This document shows positions 7,614 through 16,345 of a stretch of DNA of 64,000 nt, piece after piece; position 1 is the stretch's first letter; every line of letters begins with the position of its first letter. This DNA comes from Pokkaliibacter sp046614695. GTDB taxonomy: Bacteria > Pseudomonadota > Gammaproteobacteria > Pseudomonadales > Balneatricaceae. The notes under the pieces are model-generated. The model made no database searches, was not told where the DNA came from, and was given only the letters and a program-made list of their open reading frames with translations. A program made the position numbers and the translations under genes. Location of the stretch: positions 323,555-387,554 of the forward strand of contig NZ_JBKKHQ010000012.1 of assembly GCF_046614695.1 (NCBI RefSeq), given 5' to 3'.

Positions 7614-9185
7614 ATGGGAAAAGCAGAGTCTGGCACTAAAGAGGCGAAAGTTGTTGGGTTGTTACGCAGCAGTGCCGTCGTCAGCGTAATGACATTACTG
7701 TCCCGAGTAATGGGGCTTATCAGGGATATTGTCATTGCCAGTGCTTTTGGTGCCGGAGCGGGTGCTGATGCGTTTTTTGTTGCCTTCAAAATTCCCAACT
7801 TCTTACGCCGCCTCTTTGCTGAAGGTGCATTTAATCAGGCTTTTGTTCCTGTGCTTGCGGACTATCAGACCAACGCGACCAAAGAAGAGGTTAAGCGCCT
7901 TATCAATGCTGTTTCAGGTGTTCTGGGTGTCTCTTTGCTGGTGGTTACGTTGTTTGCCATAGGAGGTGCTCGTTTTGTGGCTTGGGTGTTTGCTCCGGGT
8001 TTTCATGCTGAGCCAGACAAGTTTGATCTCGCGGTCAGTATGCTGCGAATTACCTTTCCGTATTTATTACTTATTTCTCTGACGGCCTTCGCGGGCAGTA
8101 TTCTTAATGCCTATAAACGTTTTGCAGTGCCTGCGTTTACGCCAATTTGGTTAAATCTGGTGATGATAGCCACTGCCTTATGGCTGGCTCCGCGTTTGAA
8201 TGAGCCTGTCATGGCTCTGGCATGGGGGGTGTTGGTCGCAGGTATTGTGCAATTCACTTTCCAGATGCCGTTTCTTTATCGTCTGGGTCTGTTGCCTGTG
8301 CCTGTTGTTGATTTTAAACACAGCGGTGTTATCAAAATCCTGCGGCTAATGCTCCCGGCGCTTTTTGGTGTCTCGGTGAGTCAGATTAATCTGCTGCTGG
8401 ATACGGTGCTGGCTTCTTTTCTGCAAACAGGCAGTGTGTCCTGGCTTTATTATTCGGACCGGTTGTCCGAACTGCCTTTAGGTGTTTTTGGTATTGCCAT
8501 TGCTACGGTGATTCTGCCGAGCCTCTCTCGCCATCATGCTGGCAAGTCAGCGGAGCAATTCTCACGAACGCTGGACTGGGCGATCTTTATGGTGCTGCTG
8601 ATTGGTATTCCGGCAGCGCTGGCTTTGGGGATGCTGGCAGAGCCTCTGCTTATTACTCTATTCCATTACGGTGCGCTGACCGAGCATGACATTGCTATGA
8701 GTGCGCAGAGTCTTCGCGCTTATAGCGTCGGGCTGCTGGCCTTCATGCTGATTAAGGTGTTGGCACCAGGATTTTATGCCCGGCAGGATACGAAAACGCC
8801 GGTGAAGATTGGCATGGTGGCAATGATTTCTAATATGGTGCTTAATCTGCTGTTGATTGGGCCTATGGCTCATGCAGGATTGGCCTTGGCAACTTCCATA
8901 TCTGCGTTTCTTAATGCAGGTTTGCTTGCCTGGGGGTTGAAGAAGGCTGGTGTGCTTCATCGTCATGAGGGCTGGTTTAAGCGCGGCTTTATGCTGTTGA
9001 TGGCGAATGTAGCGCTAATAGCATTTTTGTATTTCCTTGTTCCTGCTGAAAACAACTGGTTTGGCTGGTCTACAGTGCAGCGAATTTGGCATATGGCTTT
9101 GATTATCGTGGTAGCGGTTGTTCTCTATCTGGTAGTGGTTTTTGCGTCGGGATTGCGGGTACGGCATCTTCGAGCCTCAGCCTAG
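7614..9185 (+). CDS. murJ: lipid II flippase MurJ (MviN family)
   Basis: MurJ moves lipid-linked peptidoglycan precursor across the inner membrane. The protein is almost entirely hydrophobic, with about 14 predicted membrane segments, and carries the conserved N-terminal block SRVMGLIRD and the ADAFFVAFKIPN block. I choose the ATG at 7614 (MGKAESG, 523 residues) because GAAGG at 7604-7608 is correctly spaced; a GTG at 7581 would add 11 residues without support. The order rpsT / murJ / ribF / ileS / lspA / fkpB is widespread in gammaproteobacteria. Confidence 0.95.
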   Translation: MGKAESGTKEAKVVGLLRSSAVVSVMTLLSRVMGLIRDIVIASAFGAGAGADAFFVAFKIPNFLRRLFAEGAFNQAFVPVLADYQTNATKEEVKRLINAVSGVLGVSLLVVTLFAIGGARFVAWVFAPGFHAEPDKFDLAVSMLRITFPYLLLISLTAFAGSILNAYKRFAVPAFTPIWLNLVMIATALWLAPRLNEPVMALAWGVLVAGIVQFTFQMPFLYRLGLLPVPVVDFKHSGVIKILRLMLPALFGVSVSQINLLLDTVLASFLQTGSVSWLYYSDRLSELPLGVFGIAIATVILPSLSRHHAGKSAEQFSRTLDWAIFMVLLIGIPAALALGMLAEPLLITLFHYGALTEHDIAMSAQSLRAYSVGLLAFMLIKVLAPGFYARQDTKTPVKIGMVAMISNMVLNLLLIGPMAHAGLALATSISAFLNAGLLAWGLKKAGVLHRHEGWFKRGFMLLMANVALIAFLYFLVPAENNWFGWSTVQRIWHMALIIVVAVVLYLVVVFASGLRVRHLRASA

Positions 9186-9211
9186 TCATGGTTTGCTGTG
9201 TCAAGCTGCTA

Positions 9212-9217
9212 TATAAT
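9212..9217 (+). promoter_or_regulatory. candidate -10 element upstream of ribF
   Basis: A TATAAT hexamer lies 38 bases before the ribF start; no good -35 is visible 16-18 bases upstream, so this is tentative. Confidence 0.35.
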
Positions 9218-9255
9218 GCGTGGCTTTGCAGAACTGGGTGGTAGTTCCTCACACA

Positions 9256-10194
9256 ATGGAGTTAATCCGCGGCTTACATAATTTGTCTGATCGCTTTCGT
9301 GGATGTGCTGCGACAATCGGTAATTTCGATGGCGTTCATCTCGGGCATCAGCAGGTATTGGCGCATGTTAAGGCGGCGGCAAGCCGGTTGCATGTTCCAT
9401 CGCTGGTTATTGTGTTTGAACCACAGCCAAGAGAGTTTTTTGCTCCAGAGACTGCACCTGCTCGTCTGAGCCGCCTGCGAGATAAAGTCCGTTATCTGGA
9501 CTCTGCAGGTATGGATGCGATTTTATGTCTGCCTTTTAATCCTCGTTTACAAGCATTACCTGCATTAGCCTTTGTAAATGCGGTATTACTGGAAGGGTTG
9601 TCGGTCAGGCACTTCGTTGTTGGTGACGACTTCCGTTTTGGTTGTGATCGCGCGGGTGACTTTTCACTTCTCAAGCAGGTTGGCGATTCTCGCGGCTTCG
9701 AGGTGGTTAGTACCGATACTTTCACTCAGTCGGCTGCTCGCGTAAGTAGCTCCAGAATTCGAGAACTGCTTGCCTTGGGTGAGTTGGGTGAGGCCGCTCG
9801 CTTACTGGGGCGGGATTACAGTATCAGTGGGCGTGTCGAATATGGCCGCCAGCTGGGAAGAACCATTGGCGTGCCAACTGCGAATGTTGGGCTCAAAGGC
9901 AAAAAGCCTGCCTTGGTTGGCGTATATGCTGTTGAAGCTGACATCAACGGGGAGTGGGTGCAGGGCGTTGCCAACATTGGTACGCGTCCTACCGTGAATG
10001 GTCAGCATGCCTCTCTCGAAGTTCATTTGCTGGATTACACCGGCAACCTGTATGGGCGTCACATTAATGTTGTGTTTCGCCACTTTTTGCGTTCAGAGCA
10101 GCGATTTGATGGTCTGGATGCCCTGAAAACACAGATTTCACTGGATATCGCTCAAGCCCGTTCTTGGTTTGAGTGCCATGGAAGCACGAAATAG
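9256..10194 (+). CDS. ribF: bifunctional riboflavin kinase / FAD synthetase
   Basis: RibF makes FMN from riboflavin and then FAD. Starting at the ATG at 9256 (MELIRGLHNLS) gives 312 residues, close to 313 in E. coli; the GTG at 9220 would add 12 unaligned residues. The FMN adenylyltransferase domain has IGNFDGVHLGHQ (21-32) and SSSRIR (165-170). The C-terminal flavokinase domain has GVPTAN (206-211). The ribosome-binding site is weak. It sits between murJ and ileS. Confidence 0.96.
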   Translation: MELIRGLHNLSDRFRGCAATIGNFDGVHLGHQQVLAHVKAAASRLHVPSLVIVFEPQPREFFAPETAPARLSRLRDKVRYLDSAGMDAILCLPFNPRLQALPALAFVNAVLLEGLSVRHFVVGDDFRFGCDRAGDFSLLKQVGDSRGFEVVSTDTFTQSAARVSSSRIRELLALGELGEAARLLGRDYSISGRVEYGRQLGRTIGVPTANVGLKGKKPALVGVYAVEADINGEWVQGVANIGTRPTVNGQHASLEVHLLDYTGNLYGRHINVVFRHFLRSEQRFDGLDALKTQISLDIAQARSWFECHGSTK

Positions 10195-10219
10195 ACTTTC
10201 AGCCTGAGTAAAATGCCCA

Positions 10220-13048
10220 ATGACTGACTATAAAAGCACACTGAATCTTCCGGAAACCAAGTTTCCGATGAAAGCAGGCCTGGCTCAGCGTGAGCCTGAA
10301 ATGCTGGAGCGCTGGCAGACGATTGATCTGTACGGCAAGATTCGTGCGATTAGCGAAGGTCGTGACCGTTTTATTCTGCATGATGGCCCTCCTTATGCGA
10401 ACGGTAATATTCATATCGGGCATGCGGTCAATAAGATCCTGAAGGATATGATTATCAAGTCCCGGACCATGATGGGGTTTGATGCTCCTTATGTGCCTGG
10501 CTGGGATTGTCATGGGTTGCCGATTGAGCACAAGGTTGAAACTACTCATGGCAAGCATTTGGCCGCTGATAAGGCGCGTGAGCTTTGCCGTGAATACGCT
10601 TCCGAGCAGATCGAAGGTCAGAAAAAAGATTTCATTCGTCTGGGAGTTTTTGGCGAATGGGAACGTCCCTACAAAACCATGGATTTCTCCAACGAGGCCA
10701 ATGAGATTCGTGCGCTATCTCGTATCGTAGATAACGGGATGGTCTTCAAAGGCCTAAAGCCGGTTAACTGGTGTTTTGACTGTGGGTCTGCTCTGGCTGA
10801 GGCTGAGGTTGAGTACGCGGACAAGAAGTCGACCACTATCGACGTTGGTTTCGTTTGCGCTGAGCCGGAGAAGCTGGAGGCTGCTTTTGGTGTATCCCTG
10901 GACAAGCCGGTTCAGGTGGTTATCTGGACAACTACGCCCTGGACCATTCCTGCCAACCAGGCGCTGAATGCGCATCCTGAACACAGCTACTCGCTGGTGG
11001 ATGTGGGCGAAAAATATCTGCTGCTGGCAACGGCGCTGATTGAAAGCTGCCTTGAGCGGTACAGTCTTGAGGGGCAGGCTGTGGCCAGCTGTAAGGGTGA
11101 GGCGCTGGAGCTGATCAAATTCAGCCATCCTTTCTATGATCGTCAATCGCCGATGTATCTGGCTGATTATGTTGAGGTGGATGCGGGTACCGGTATTGTT
11201 CACTCTGCGCCGGCCTATGGCGAGGATGACTTCCATTCCTGTAAGCGTTACGGCATGACTAATGATGACATCCTTAATCCGGTACAGGGGAATGGGGTGT
11301 ATGTTGAGTCGTTACCTTTCTTTGGCGGAATGATGATCTGGAAAGCGAATCCAGTGATCGTTGAAAAGCTGCAGGAAGTGGGTGCGCTACTGGCGCATAA
11401 AACTATTACGCACAGTTACATGCATTGTTGGCGTCATAAGTCTCCCGTGATCTACCGTGCAACGGCACAGTGGTTTATCGGTATGGATAAGGACTCAACA
11501 GAGGGGGATACCCTTCGTGAGCGCGCGCTGTCCGCTATTGAACAAACTCAGTTTGTGCCTTCCTGGGGTAAGCCCCGCCTGCAAAGCATGATTGCCAATC
11601 GTCCGGACTGGTGTATTTCCCGTCAGCGAAATTGGGGTGTGCCTATTCCATTTTTCCTGCATAAGGAAACGGGCGAGCTTCATCCTCGCACTACGGAGTT
11701 GATGGAGCTGGTTGCGCAGCGTGTGGAAAAAGAGGGTATTGAGGGCTGGTTTAAGCTGGAGGCGCAAGAGCTTCTGGGTGAAGAGGCTGCTCAGTACGAC
11801 AAGATTTCCGATACTCTGGATGTCTGGTTCGACTCAGGGACTACTCACTGGCATGTGCTGCGGGGCTCGCACCCGCTGGGTCATGATCAGGGGCCACGCG
11901 CAGACCTGTATCTGGAAGGGTCGGATCAGCATCGTGGCTGGTTCCATTCCTCATTGCTGACTGGGTGTGCTATTGATGGTCACGCTCCTTATAAAGCGCT
12001 GTTGACCCATGGTTTTACCGTGGATCAGGATGGCCGCAAGATGTCTAAATCTCTGGGGAATACGGTATCTCCTCAGGATGTAATGAATAAGTATGGTGCG
12101 GATATTCTGCGCTTGTGGGTGTCTGCAACTGACTACAGCGGTGACATGGCGGTGTCTGAGGAGATTCTGAAGCGTACCGCTGACTCCTATCGTCGTATCC
12201 GTAACACGGCGCGTTTCCTGCTGGCTAACCTGGCTGGTTTTGAGCCTGATCAGCATCTGGTTGACTCTGAGTCCATGCTGGCGCTGGACCGTTGGGTGGT
12301 GGATCGTGCTGCTCAGCTGCAGGATGAAGTGCATCAGGCCTATGAGCAGTATCAGTTCCTGAACATTTACCAAAAAGTGCATCACTTCTGCTCGCTGGAT
12401 CTGGGCTCCTTTTATCTGGATATCATTAAGGATCGCCAGTACACCACGCAGGCGGACTCGTTGGCGCGTCGCTCTGCCCAGACTGCTTTGTTCCATATTG
12501 CAGAAGCGCTAGTGCGTTGGGTTGCTCCTATCCTGAGCTTCACAGCAGAGGAAATCTGGCAGCTAATGCCTGGTCAGCGTGGCGAGTCTGTGCATCTTGA
12601 AAGCTGGTATCAGGGGCTCTTCCGCTTAAGTGAGCAGGATACTATTACTCCTGCTCAGTGGGAGCTGATTCTTGAGGCCAAGCAGGCGGTCAACAAAGAG
12701 CTGGAAAATGCCCGTAATCAAGGGCTGATCAAGAATGGTTTGTCTGCTGAGGTGGCGCTGTTCTGTGAGGGTGATTTGTTGCAGGCGCTGTCAGTACTGG
12801 GGTCTGAACTGCGCTTTGTCACTCTGACGTCAGAGGCGAGCGTTGCTGAGCTTGCTTCGGCTCCCGCCGAAGCGGTTCAAAGTGAGCTAAAAGGTCTCAA
12901 AGTAGAAGTTCATGCTTCTGAGTACGCAAAATGCGGCCGCTGCTGGCACCATCGTCCTGATGTTGGTCAGCATGCCGGGCATGATGATCTCTGTGGTCGT
13001 TGTGTTGAAAACGTAGATGGCCAAGGTGAAGTCCGTCAGTTTGCCTGA
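10220..13048 (+). CDS. ileS: isoleucyl-tRNA synthetase
   Basis: Class I synthetase that charges tRNA-Ile and edits valine. The 942 residues contain the HIGH motif (65-68) in the Rossmann domain, a long CP1 editing insertion, KMSKS (607-611), an anticodon-binding domain, and a C-terminal zinc-binding region with two CXXC-like pairs (CGRC twice near the end). It begins MTDYKSTLNLPET, collinear with the E. coli enzyme, which also argues for sensitivity to mupirocin (bacterial type). A terminator-like hairpin separates it from lspA. Confidence 0.98.
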   Translation: MTDYKSTLNLPETKFPMKAGLAQREPEMLERWQTIDLYGKIRAISEGRDRFILHDGPPYANGNIHIGHAVNKILKDMIIKSRTMMGFDAPYVPGWDCHGLPIEHKVETTHGKHLAADKARELCREYASEQIEGQKKDFIRLGVFGEWERPYKTMDFSNEANEIRALSRIVDNGMVFKGLKPVNWCFDCGSALAEAEVEYADKKSTTIDVGFVCAEPEKLEAAFGVSLDKPVQVVIWTTTPWTIPANQALNAHPEHSYSLVDVGEKYLLLATALIESCLERYSLEGQAVASCKGEALELIKFSHPFYDRQSPMYLADYVEVDAGTGIVHSAPAYGEDDFHSCKRYGMTNDDILNPVQGNGVYVESLPFFGGMMIWKANPVIVEKLQEVGALLAHKTITHSYMHCWRHKSPVIYRATAQWFIGMDKDSTEGDTLRERALSAIEQTQFVPSWGKPRLQSMIANRPDWCISRQRNWGVPIPFFLHKETGELHPRTTELMELVAQRVEKEGIEGWFKLEAQELLGEEAAQYDKISDTLDVWFDSGTTHWHVLRGSHPLGHDQGPRADLYLEGSDQHRGWFHSSLLTGCAIDGHAPYKALLTHGFTVDQDGRKMSKSLGNTVSPQDVMNKYGADILRLWVSATDYSGDMAVSEEILKRTADSYRRIRNTARFLLANLAGFEPDQHLVDSESMLALDRWVVDRAAQLQDEVHQAYEQYQFLNIYQKVHHFCSLDLGSFYLDIIKDRQYTTQADSLARRSAQTALFHIAEALVRWVAPILSFTAEEIWQLMPGQRGESVHLESWYQGLFRLSEQDTITPAQWELILEAKQAVNKELENARNQGLIKNGLSAEVALFCEGDLLQALSVLGSELRFVTLTSEASVAELASAPAEAVQSELKGLKVEVHASEYAKCGRCWHHRPDVGQHAGHDDLCGRCVENVDGQGEVRQFA

Positions 13049-13070
13049 TGGTGTTCAGTGAGCAATATGA

Positions 13071-13097
13071 CAAAAGCGCCTTAGGGCGCTTTTGTTT
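13071..13097 (+). terminator. terminator-like hairpin between ileS and lspA
   Basis: CAAAAGCGCC and GGCGCTTTTG pair perfectly around a TTAG loop and are followed by TTT. A second smaller hairpin (GGGCTT / AAGCCC, 13101-13119) follows. Both lie in a gap that is absent in the overlapping E. coli ileS-lspA pair. Confidence 0.7.
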
Positions 13098-13152
13098 AGA
13101 GGGCTTTATACCGAAGCCCGGTTATAGGATCTGGATAGATGAGAGCTTTCTG

Positions 13153-13671
13153 ATGGCTAATACGGTGATGTATCCAAAAAATCTTGTCTGGTTGTGGATT
13201 ACTTTGCTGGTGTTGATTCTGGATCTGTGGACAAAATCCATGGCTTCAGGTGCTCTCGACTATGCTGACCCAGTCTATGTGCTGCCGGTGTTTAATCTAA
13301 CGTTATTGCACAATACCGGGGCTGCATTCAGTTTTCTGGCAGCTGCTGGGGGGTGGCAGCGGTGGTTCTTTGCTGCGCTGGCAATCATCGTCGCAGTGGT
13401 TATAGTTCGCTGGCTATTGGTGCTTCGTCAGGAACAGCGTTGGCAGACAGTTGCCTTGTGTCTGGTGCTCGGCGGTGCTCTGGGTAACCTTTATGACCGT
13501 ATGATTCACGGCTATGTGGTGGATTTTCTTTCTTTCCATTACGCCGATTGGTATTTCCCGGCATTTAATATCGCGGATGTAGGCATTACGTTAGGAGCGC
13601 TGATGCTGATCCCGGAGATGCTCGGGTGGAAAAAAAGTGACACTGATGCTGCGGCCGATAAGCGCAGCTGA
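13153..13671 (+). CDS. lspA: lipoprotein signal peptidase (signal peptidase II)
   Basis: LspA cleaves the signal peptide of diacylglyceryl-modified prolipoproteins in the inner membrane. Starting at the ATG at 13153 gives 172 residues with four membrane segments. The catalytic aspartates are D115 (GNLYDR) and D142 (NIADVG), and the NTGAAFSF block is at 54-61. An upstream in-frame ATG at 13048 would translate the hairpins behind ileS and is rejected. The ATG at 13168 is an alternative start. The product acts on lipoproteins such as the one at 51987-52625. Confidence 0.95.
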   Translation: MANTVMYPKNLVWLWITLLVLILDLWTKSMASGALDYADPVYVLPVFNLTLLHNTGAAFSFLAAAGGWQRWFFAALAIIVAVVIVRWLLVLRQEQRWQTVALCLVLGGALGNLYDRMIHGYVVDFLSFHYADWYFPAFNIADVGITLGALMLIPEMLGWKKSDTDAAADKRS

Positions 13672-13695
13672 GATTGACTGGATCAGGTTTTAGAG

Positions 13696-14145
13696 ATGAC
13701 AAACTCTGCGGCAGAAGTTGCATTGCATGCGCGGGTTACCCTGCATTTTTCTTTAACGCTTCAGACTGGCGAGTTGGTTGACTCCAATTTTGACCGAGAG
13801 CCAGCATCTTTTGTTGTGGGTGATGGCAGCTTACTCGAGGGGTTTGAGAGGGCGCTTCTTGGTCGGCCGGAAGGTGCTGAAGTTGAAGTGATTCTGGAGC
13901 CTGAACATGCTTTTGGTCAATGGAATCCTGCCAATATTCAATACTTCAAACCAGATCAGTTTGACCAGGAAATGATATTGGAAGAGGGGATGGTGATTTC
14001 CTTTAGTGATGCGATTAACTCTGAGTTGCCGGGAGTCGTCTCAGCGATTGAGCCTGATCGTGTCACGGTTGACTTTAATCATCCATTGGCGGGAAAAGCC
14101 ATTATCTTCAAGGCTAAGCTCTATCAAGTGCAACCGCCTGTCTAG
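13696..14145 (+). CDS. fkpB: FKBP-type peptidyl-prolyl isomerase (SlpA/FkpB)
   Basis: A small cytoplasmic prolyl isomerase and chaperone of the SlyD/FkpB type, with an insert-in-flap domain. At 149 residues it has the same length as E. coli FkpB. The core DSNFDREPASFVVGDGSLLEGFE and the flap EHAFGQ (residues about 73-79) are recognisable. It follows lspA by 24 bases. In E. coli ispH comes next; here a terminator and the convergent smpB follow instead. Confidence 0.92.
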   Translation: MTNSAAEVALHARVTLHFSLTLQTGELVDSNFDREPASFVVGDGSLLEGFERALLGRPEGAEVEVILEPEHAFGQWNPANIQYFKPDQFDQEMILEEGMVISFSDAINSELPGVVSAIEPDRVTVDFNHPLAGKAIIFKAKLYQVQPPV

Positions 14146-14208
14146 TACAAGGATATTGAGCAAGTTGTCGTGTGAGCGGTGGCTTTGCTGGTTGAAAAAA
14201 GCACTTAT

Positions 14209-14238
14209 AAAAAAGCCGGCAAAACGCCGGCTTTTTTA
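14209..14238. terminator. bidirectional terminator between fkpB and smpB
   Basis: GCCGGC / GCCGGC stem with an AAAAC loop, six A before and six T after. Confidence 0.9.
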
Positions 14239-14260
14239 TTTCTCTTCGATGTATACATGC

Positions 14261-14734
14261 CTAGTTAAGCTTCATCAGGCGTTCTTTCTGTCTTGCCCAG
14301 TCTCGATCTTTCTCGGCATCTCGTTTGTCATAAAGTTTTTTGCCCTTCACTAACGCGATGTCGCATTTAACCAGATGGCCTTTCCAGTACAGTGAAAGAG
14401 GTACGCAGGTATAGCCTTTCTGGTTTATAGCATCCTCAAGGCTGTCAATTTCGCGCTGGTGCAGCAGCAGTGATCGCTCTCGAGTTGGGTTGCAAACTAC
14501 ATGGCTGGATGCTGTTAGCAGCGGAGAAATATGGGTGCCAACGATGCTGGCATAGCCGTCCTTGATGATGACGTAGGCATCTGCCAGAGATCCTTTACCT
14601 GCACGAAGGCTTTTGACTTCCCAGCCCATGAGTACAAGTCCGGCCTCGAAGCGCTCTTCGATATGGTAGTCATGTCGGGCACGTTTGTTCTGGGCAATCA
14701 AGTTGTCAGAACTGGTCTTTTTCTTCTTGCTCAT
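14261..14734 (-). CDS. smpB: SsrA-binding protein SmpB (trans-translation)
   Basis: SmpB escorts tmRNA to ribosomes stalled on broken messages. I start at the ATG ending at 14734 (MSKKKKTS), which has GGAAG upstream and gives 157 residues (160 in E. coli); a further ATG at 14761 has no ribosome-binding site. The core NKRARHDYHIEE and the C-terminal DKRDAEKDRDW tail that enters the decoding centre are present. I looked for the tmRNA gene ssrA beside it and did not see one in this window. Confidence 0.96.
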   Translation of the reverse strand: MSKKKKTSSDNLIAQNKRARHDYHIEERFEAGLVLMGWEVKSLRAGKGSLADAYVIIKDGYASIVGTHISPLLTASSHVVCNPTRERSLLLHQREIDSLEDAINQKGYTCVPLSLYWKGHLVKCDIALVKGKKLYDKRDAEKDRDWARQKERLMKLN

Positions 14735-14900
14735 CCGTCTTCCGAAAGCGTTTGCATGCATTACAGCCTGATTTGTCAGGCATTATGCGATGAATTGCTG
14801 AAACAGAGAAGGGTAATGGGGCTTCGGGGGTAGAGTTGCAACAGGTTTTACTGCAAAACAGGCATCTGGCAAGTTTATCTGCCATCTAAGACCAAAGCGG

Positions 14901-14929
14901 TAGACAGCTTAGGGTCGCATGTTTATCAT
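14901..14929 (+). promoter_or_regulatory. sigma-70 promoter of the carAB-greA operon
   Basis: TAGACA (14901-14906) and TATCAT (14924-14929) each match the consensus at five of six bases and are spaced by 17. The predicted start near 14936 leaves a leader of about 209 nt before carA that contains a leader ORF and a terminator. Confidence 0.6.
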
Positions 14930-14940
14930 AGACGGGATTT

Positions 14941-14963
14941 AGCTGCAGTAGATGCGAGCAGCT
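14941..14963 (+). other. stem-loop at the start of the carA leader
   Basis: AGCTGC (14941-14946) pairs with GCAGCT (14958-14963). An alternative pairing, TCGCAT (14915-14920) with ATGCGA (14952-14957), uses the loop of the first; at RNA level only the first lies fully within the predicted transcript. Confidence 0.35.
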
Positions 14964-15021
14964 TACAGCCTAGGACTCGCGAAGTTCAACGCCTGAGGGC
15001 TTGAAGGACGAGGAATCCGAA

Positions 15022-15042
15022 ATGGTGATAGCCTTTTCTTGA
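15022..15042 (+). CDS. candidate carA leader peptide (six residues, MVIAFS)
   Basis: A six-codon ORF starts with ATG at 15022, with GAGGA (15010-15014) seven bases upstream, and ends with TGA at 15040-15042. Its last codons are U-rich (CCUUUUCUU). The stop abuts the first base of a strong intrinsic terminator. The layout resembles UTP-sensed attenuators such as pyrBI of E. coli: when UTP is scarce, RNA polymerase pauses in the U-rich stretch, the ribosome catches up and blocks the terminator. Nothing but position and signals supports it; the peptide itself is not conserved to my knowledge. Confidence 0.4.
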   Translation: MVIAFS

Positions 15043-15080
15043 AAGCGAGATGAAACCAAGATGTTTTATCTCGCTTTTTT
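15043..15080 (+). terminator. intrinsic terminator/attenuator upstream of carA
   Basis: A 13-bp stem (15044-15056 with 15063-15075, one G-U pair) has a six-base loop and ends in six T. It lies inside the leader between the carA promoter and the carA start, 64 bases before the start codon, so it must be read through for carAB expression. Confidence 0.85.
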
Positions 15081-15144
15081 GCAACTATCAATCAGCATCG
15101 CCCAATGAAGTTCTTATCTTATGTGCTCATGCCGGGAGGTTAAA

Positions 15145-16281
15145 TTGCTTAAGCCAGCCATTCTTGCCCTTGAAGATGGCACCGTATTCCGGGGTGTTGC
15201 GATTGGCGCTGATGGTCAATCAGTCGGGGAGGTCGTGTTCAACACGTCCATGACCGGATATCAGGAAATTTTGACTGATCCTTCTTATTCTCGCCAAATC
15301 GTTACTCTCACTTATCCTCACATCGGTAATACTGGAACCAATTCCGAAGACCAGGAGTCCTCACAGGTTCATGCTGCTGGACTGGTCATTCGTGATTTAC
15401 CCATGCTGGCAAGCAACTTCCGAAATGAGCAGGCTCTGGATGACTATCTGCGTCAGCGTAACATTGTGGGTATTGCCGACATTGATACGCGTAAGCTGAC
15501 TCGTCTGCTGAGCGAAAAAGGCTCACAGAACGGTTGTTTGGTTGCGGGCGACAACATTGATGAAAATGCAGCCATTGAGGCAGCGCGTGCTTTCCCCGGT
15601 CTCAAGGGAATGGATCTGGCGAAAGAAGTCACTGTCGAAGAGCAGTATGAATGGACCGAAGGTGTATGGGCGTTGGGTGCAGGGCATAAAACGCCTGAAA
15701 ATCAGCCTTTCCACGTTGTTGCCTTTGATTACGGCGTTAAAACCAACATTCTGCGTATGCTTTCTGAACGTGGTTGCCGCCTGACTGTAGTGCCTGCAAA
15801 AACTTCTGCTGCTGAAGTGCTGGCTTTGAATCCGGATGGCGTATTCCTGTCCAACGGACCTGGTGATCCCGAGCCTTGTGATTATGCTATTCAGGCAATT
15901 CGTGAGGTTATCGAAGCACGTGTGCCTGTGTTTGGTATCTGTCTTGGTCATCAGTTGCTGGCTCTGGCAAGTGGCGCCAAAACCGTGAAGATGAAGTTCG
16001 GTCATCATGGTGCTAACCACCCTGTTCAGAACCTGGATACCGGTGTGGTAATGATTACCAGCCAGAACCACGGTTTCGCCGTAGATGAATCCAGCTTGCC
16101 TGCCAACCTGCGTGCAACCCACAAGTCCTTGTTTGATGGGACGCTGCAAGGTATCGAGCGCACTGATTGTTCAGCATTTAGCTTCCAGGGACATCCTGAG
16201 GCAAGCCCCGGCCCGCACGATGTAGCGCCACTGTTCGACCGTTTCATTCGTGAAATTGGTGAATATAAGGCCAATCGCTGA
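15145..16281 (+). CDS. carA: carbamoyl-phosphate synthase small (glutaminase) subunit
   Basis: CarA hydrolyses glutamine and channels ammonia to CarB; carbamoyl phosphate feeds both pyrimidine and arginine synthesis. I choose the TTG at 15145 (MLKPAILALEDGT, 378 residues) because GGGAGG at 15134-15139 is five bases upstream and the N-terminus then aligns with Pseudomonas CarA. The ATG at 15121 would bury that site. The class I amidotransferase triad is C266 (GICLGHQ), H350 and E352 (FQGHPEA). It is preceded by a leader with a probable attenuator, and followed by carB after 64 bases. Confidence 0.96.
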   Translation: MLKPAILALEDGTVFRGVAIGADGQSVGEVVFNTSMTGYQEILTDPSYSRQIVTLTYPHIGNTGTNSEDQESSQVHAAGLVIRDLPMLASNFRNEQALDDYLRQRNIVGIADIDTRKLTRLLSEKGSQNGCLVAGDNIDENAAIEAARAFPGLKGMDLAKEVTVEEQYEWTEGVWALGAGHKTPENQPFHVVAFDYGVKTNILRMLSERGCRLTVVPAKTSAAEVLALNPDGVFLSNGPGDPEPCDYAIQAIREVIEARVPVFGICLGHQLLALASGAKTVKMKFGHHGANHPVQNLDTGVVMITSQNHGFAVDESSLPANLRATHKSLFDGTLQGIERTDCSAFSFQGHPEASPGPHDVAPLFDRFIREIGEYKANR

Positions 16282-16345
16282 TTTGGAGCCAGAGCGGCTG
16301 CCTGCTTGGGCAGCCAGTCACCCGCTTGCTAAGTGGTAGAGAGAC

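Noticed and set aside
13048..13152. ATG at 13048 as the lspA start
   Set aside because: The extension would encode the terminator hairpins and has no similarity to LspA.
14762..15042. Possible tmRNA gene (ssrA) beside smpB
   Set aside because: I looked for the tRNA-Ala-like ends and a tag reading frame and found neither; the region is better explained as the carA promoter and leader.
15121..15144. ATG at 15121 as the carA start
   Set aside because: It would place the GGGAGG ribosome-binding site inside the gene and adds eight residues not expected for CarA; TTG 15145 fits both signals and homologues.
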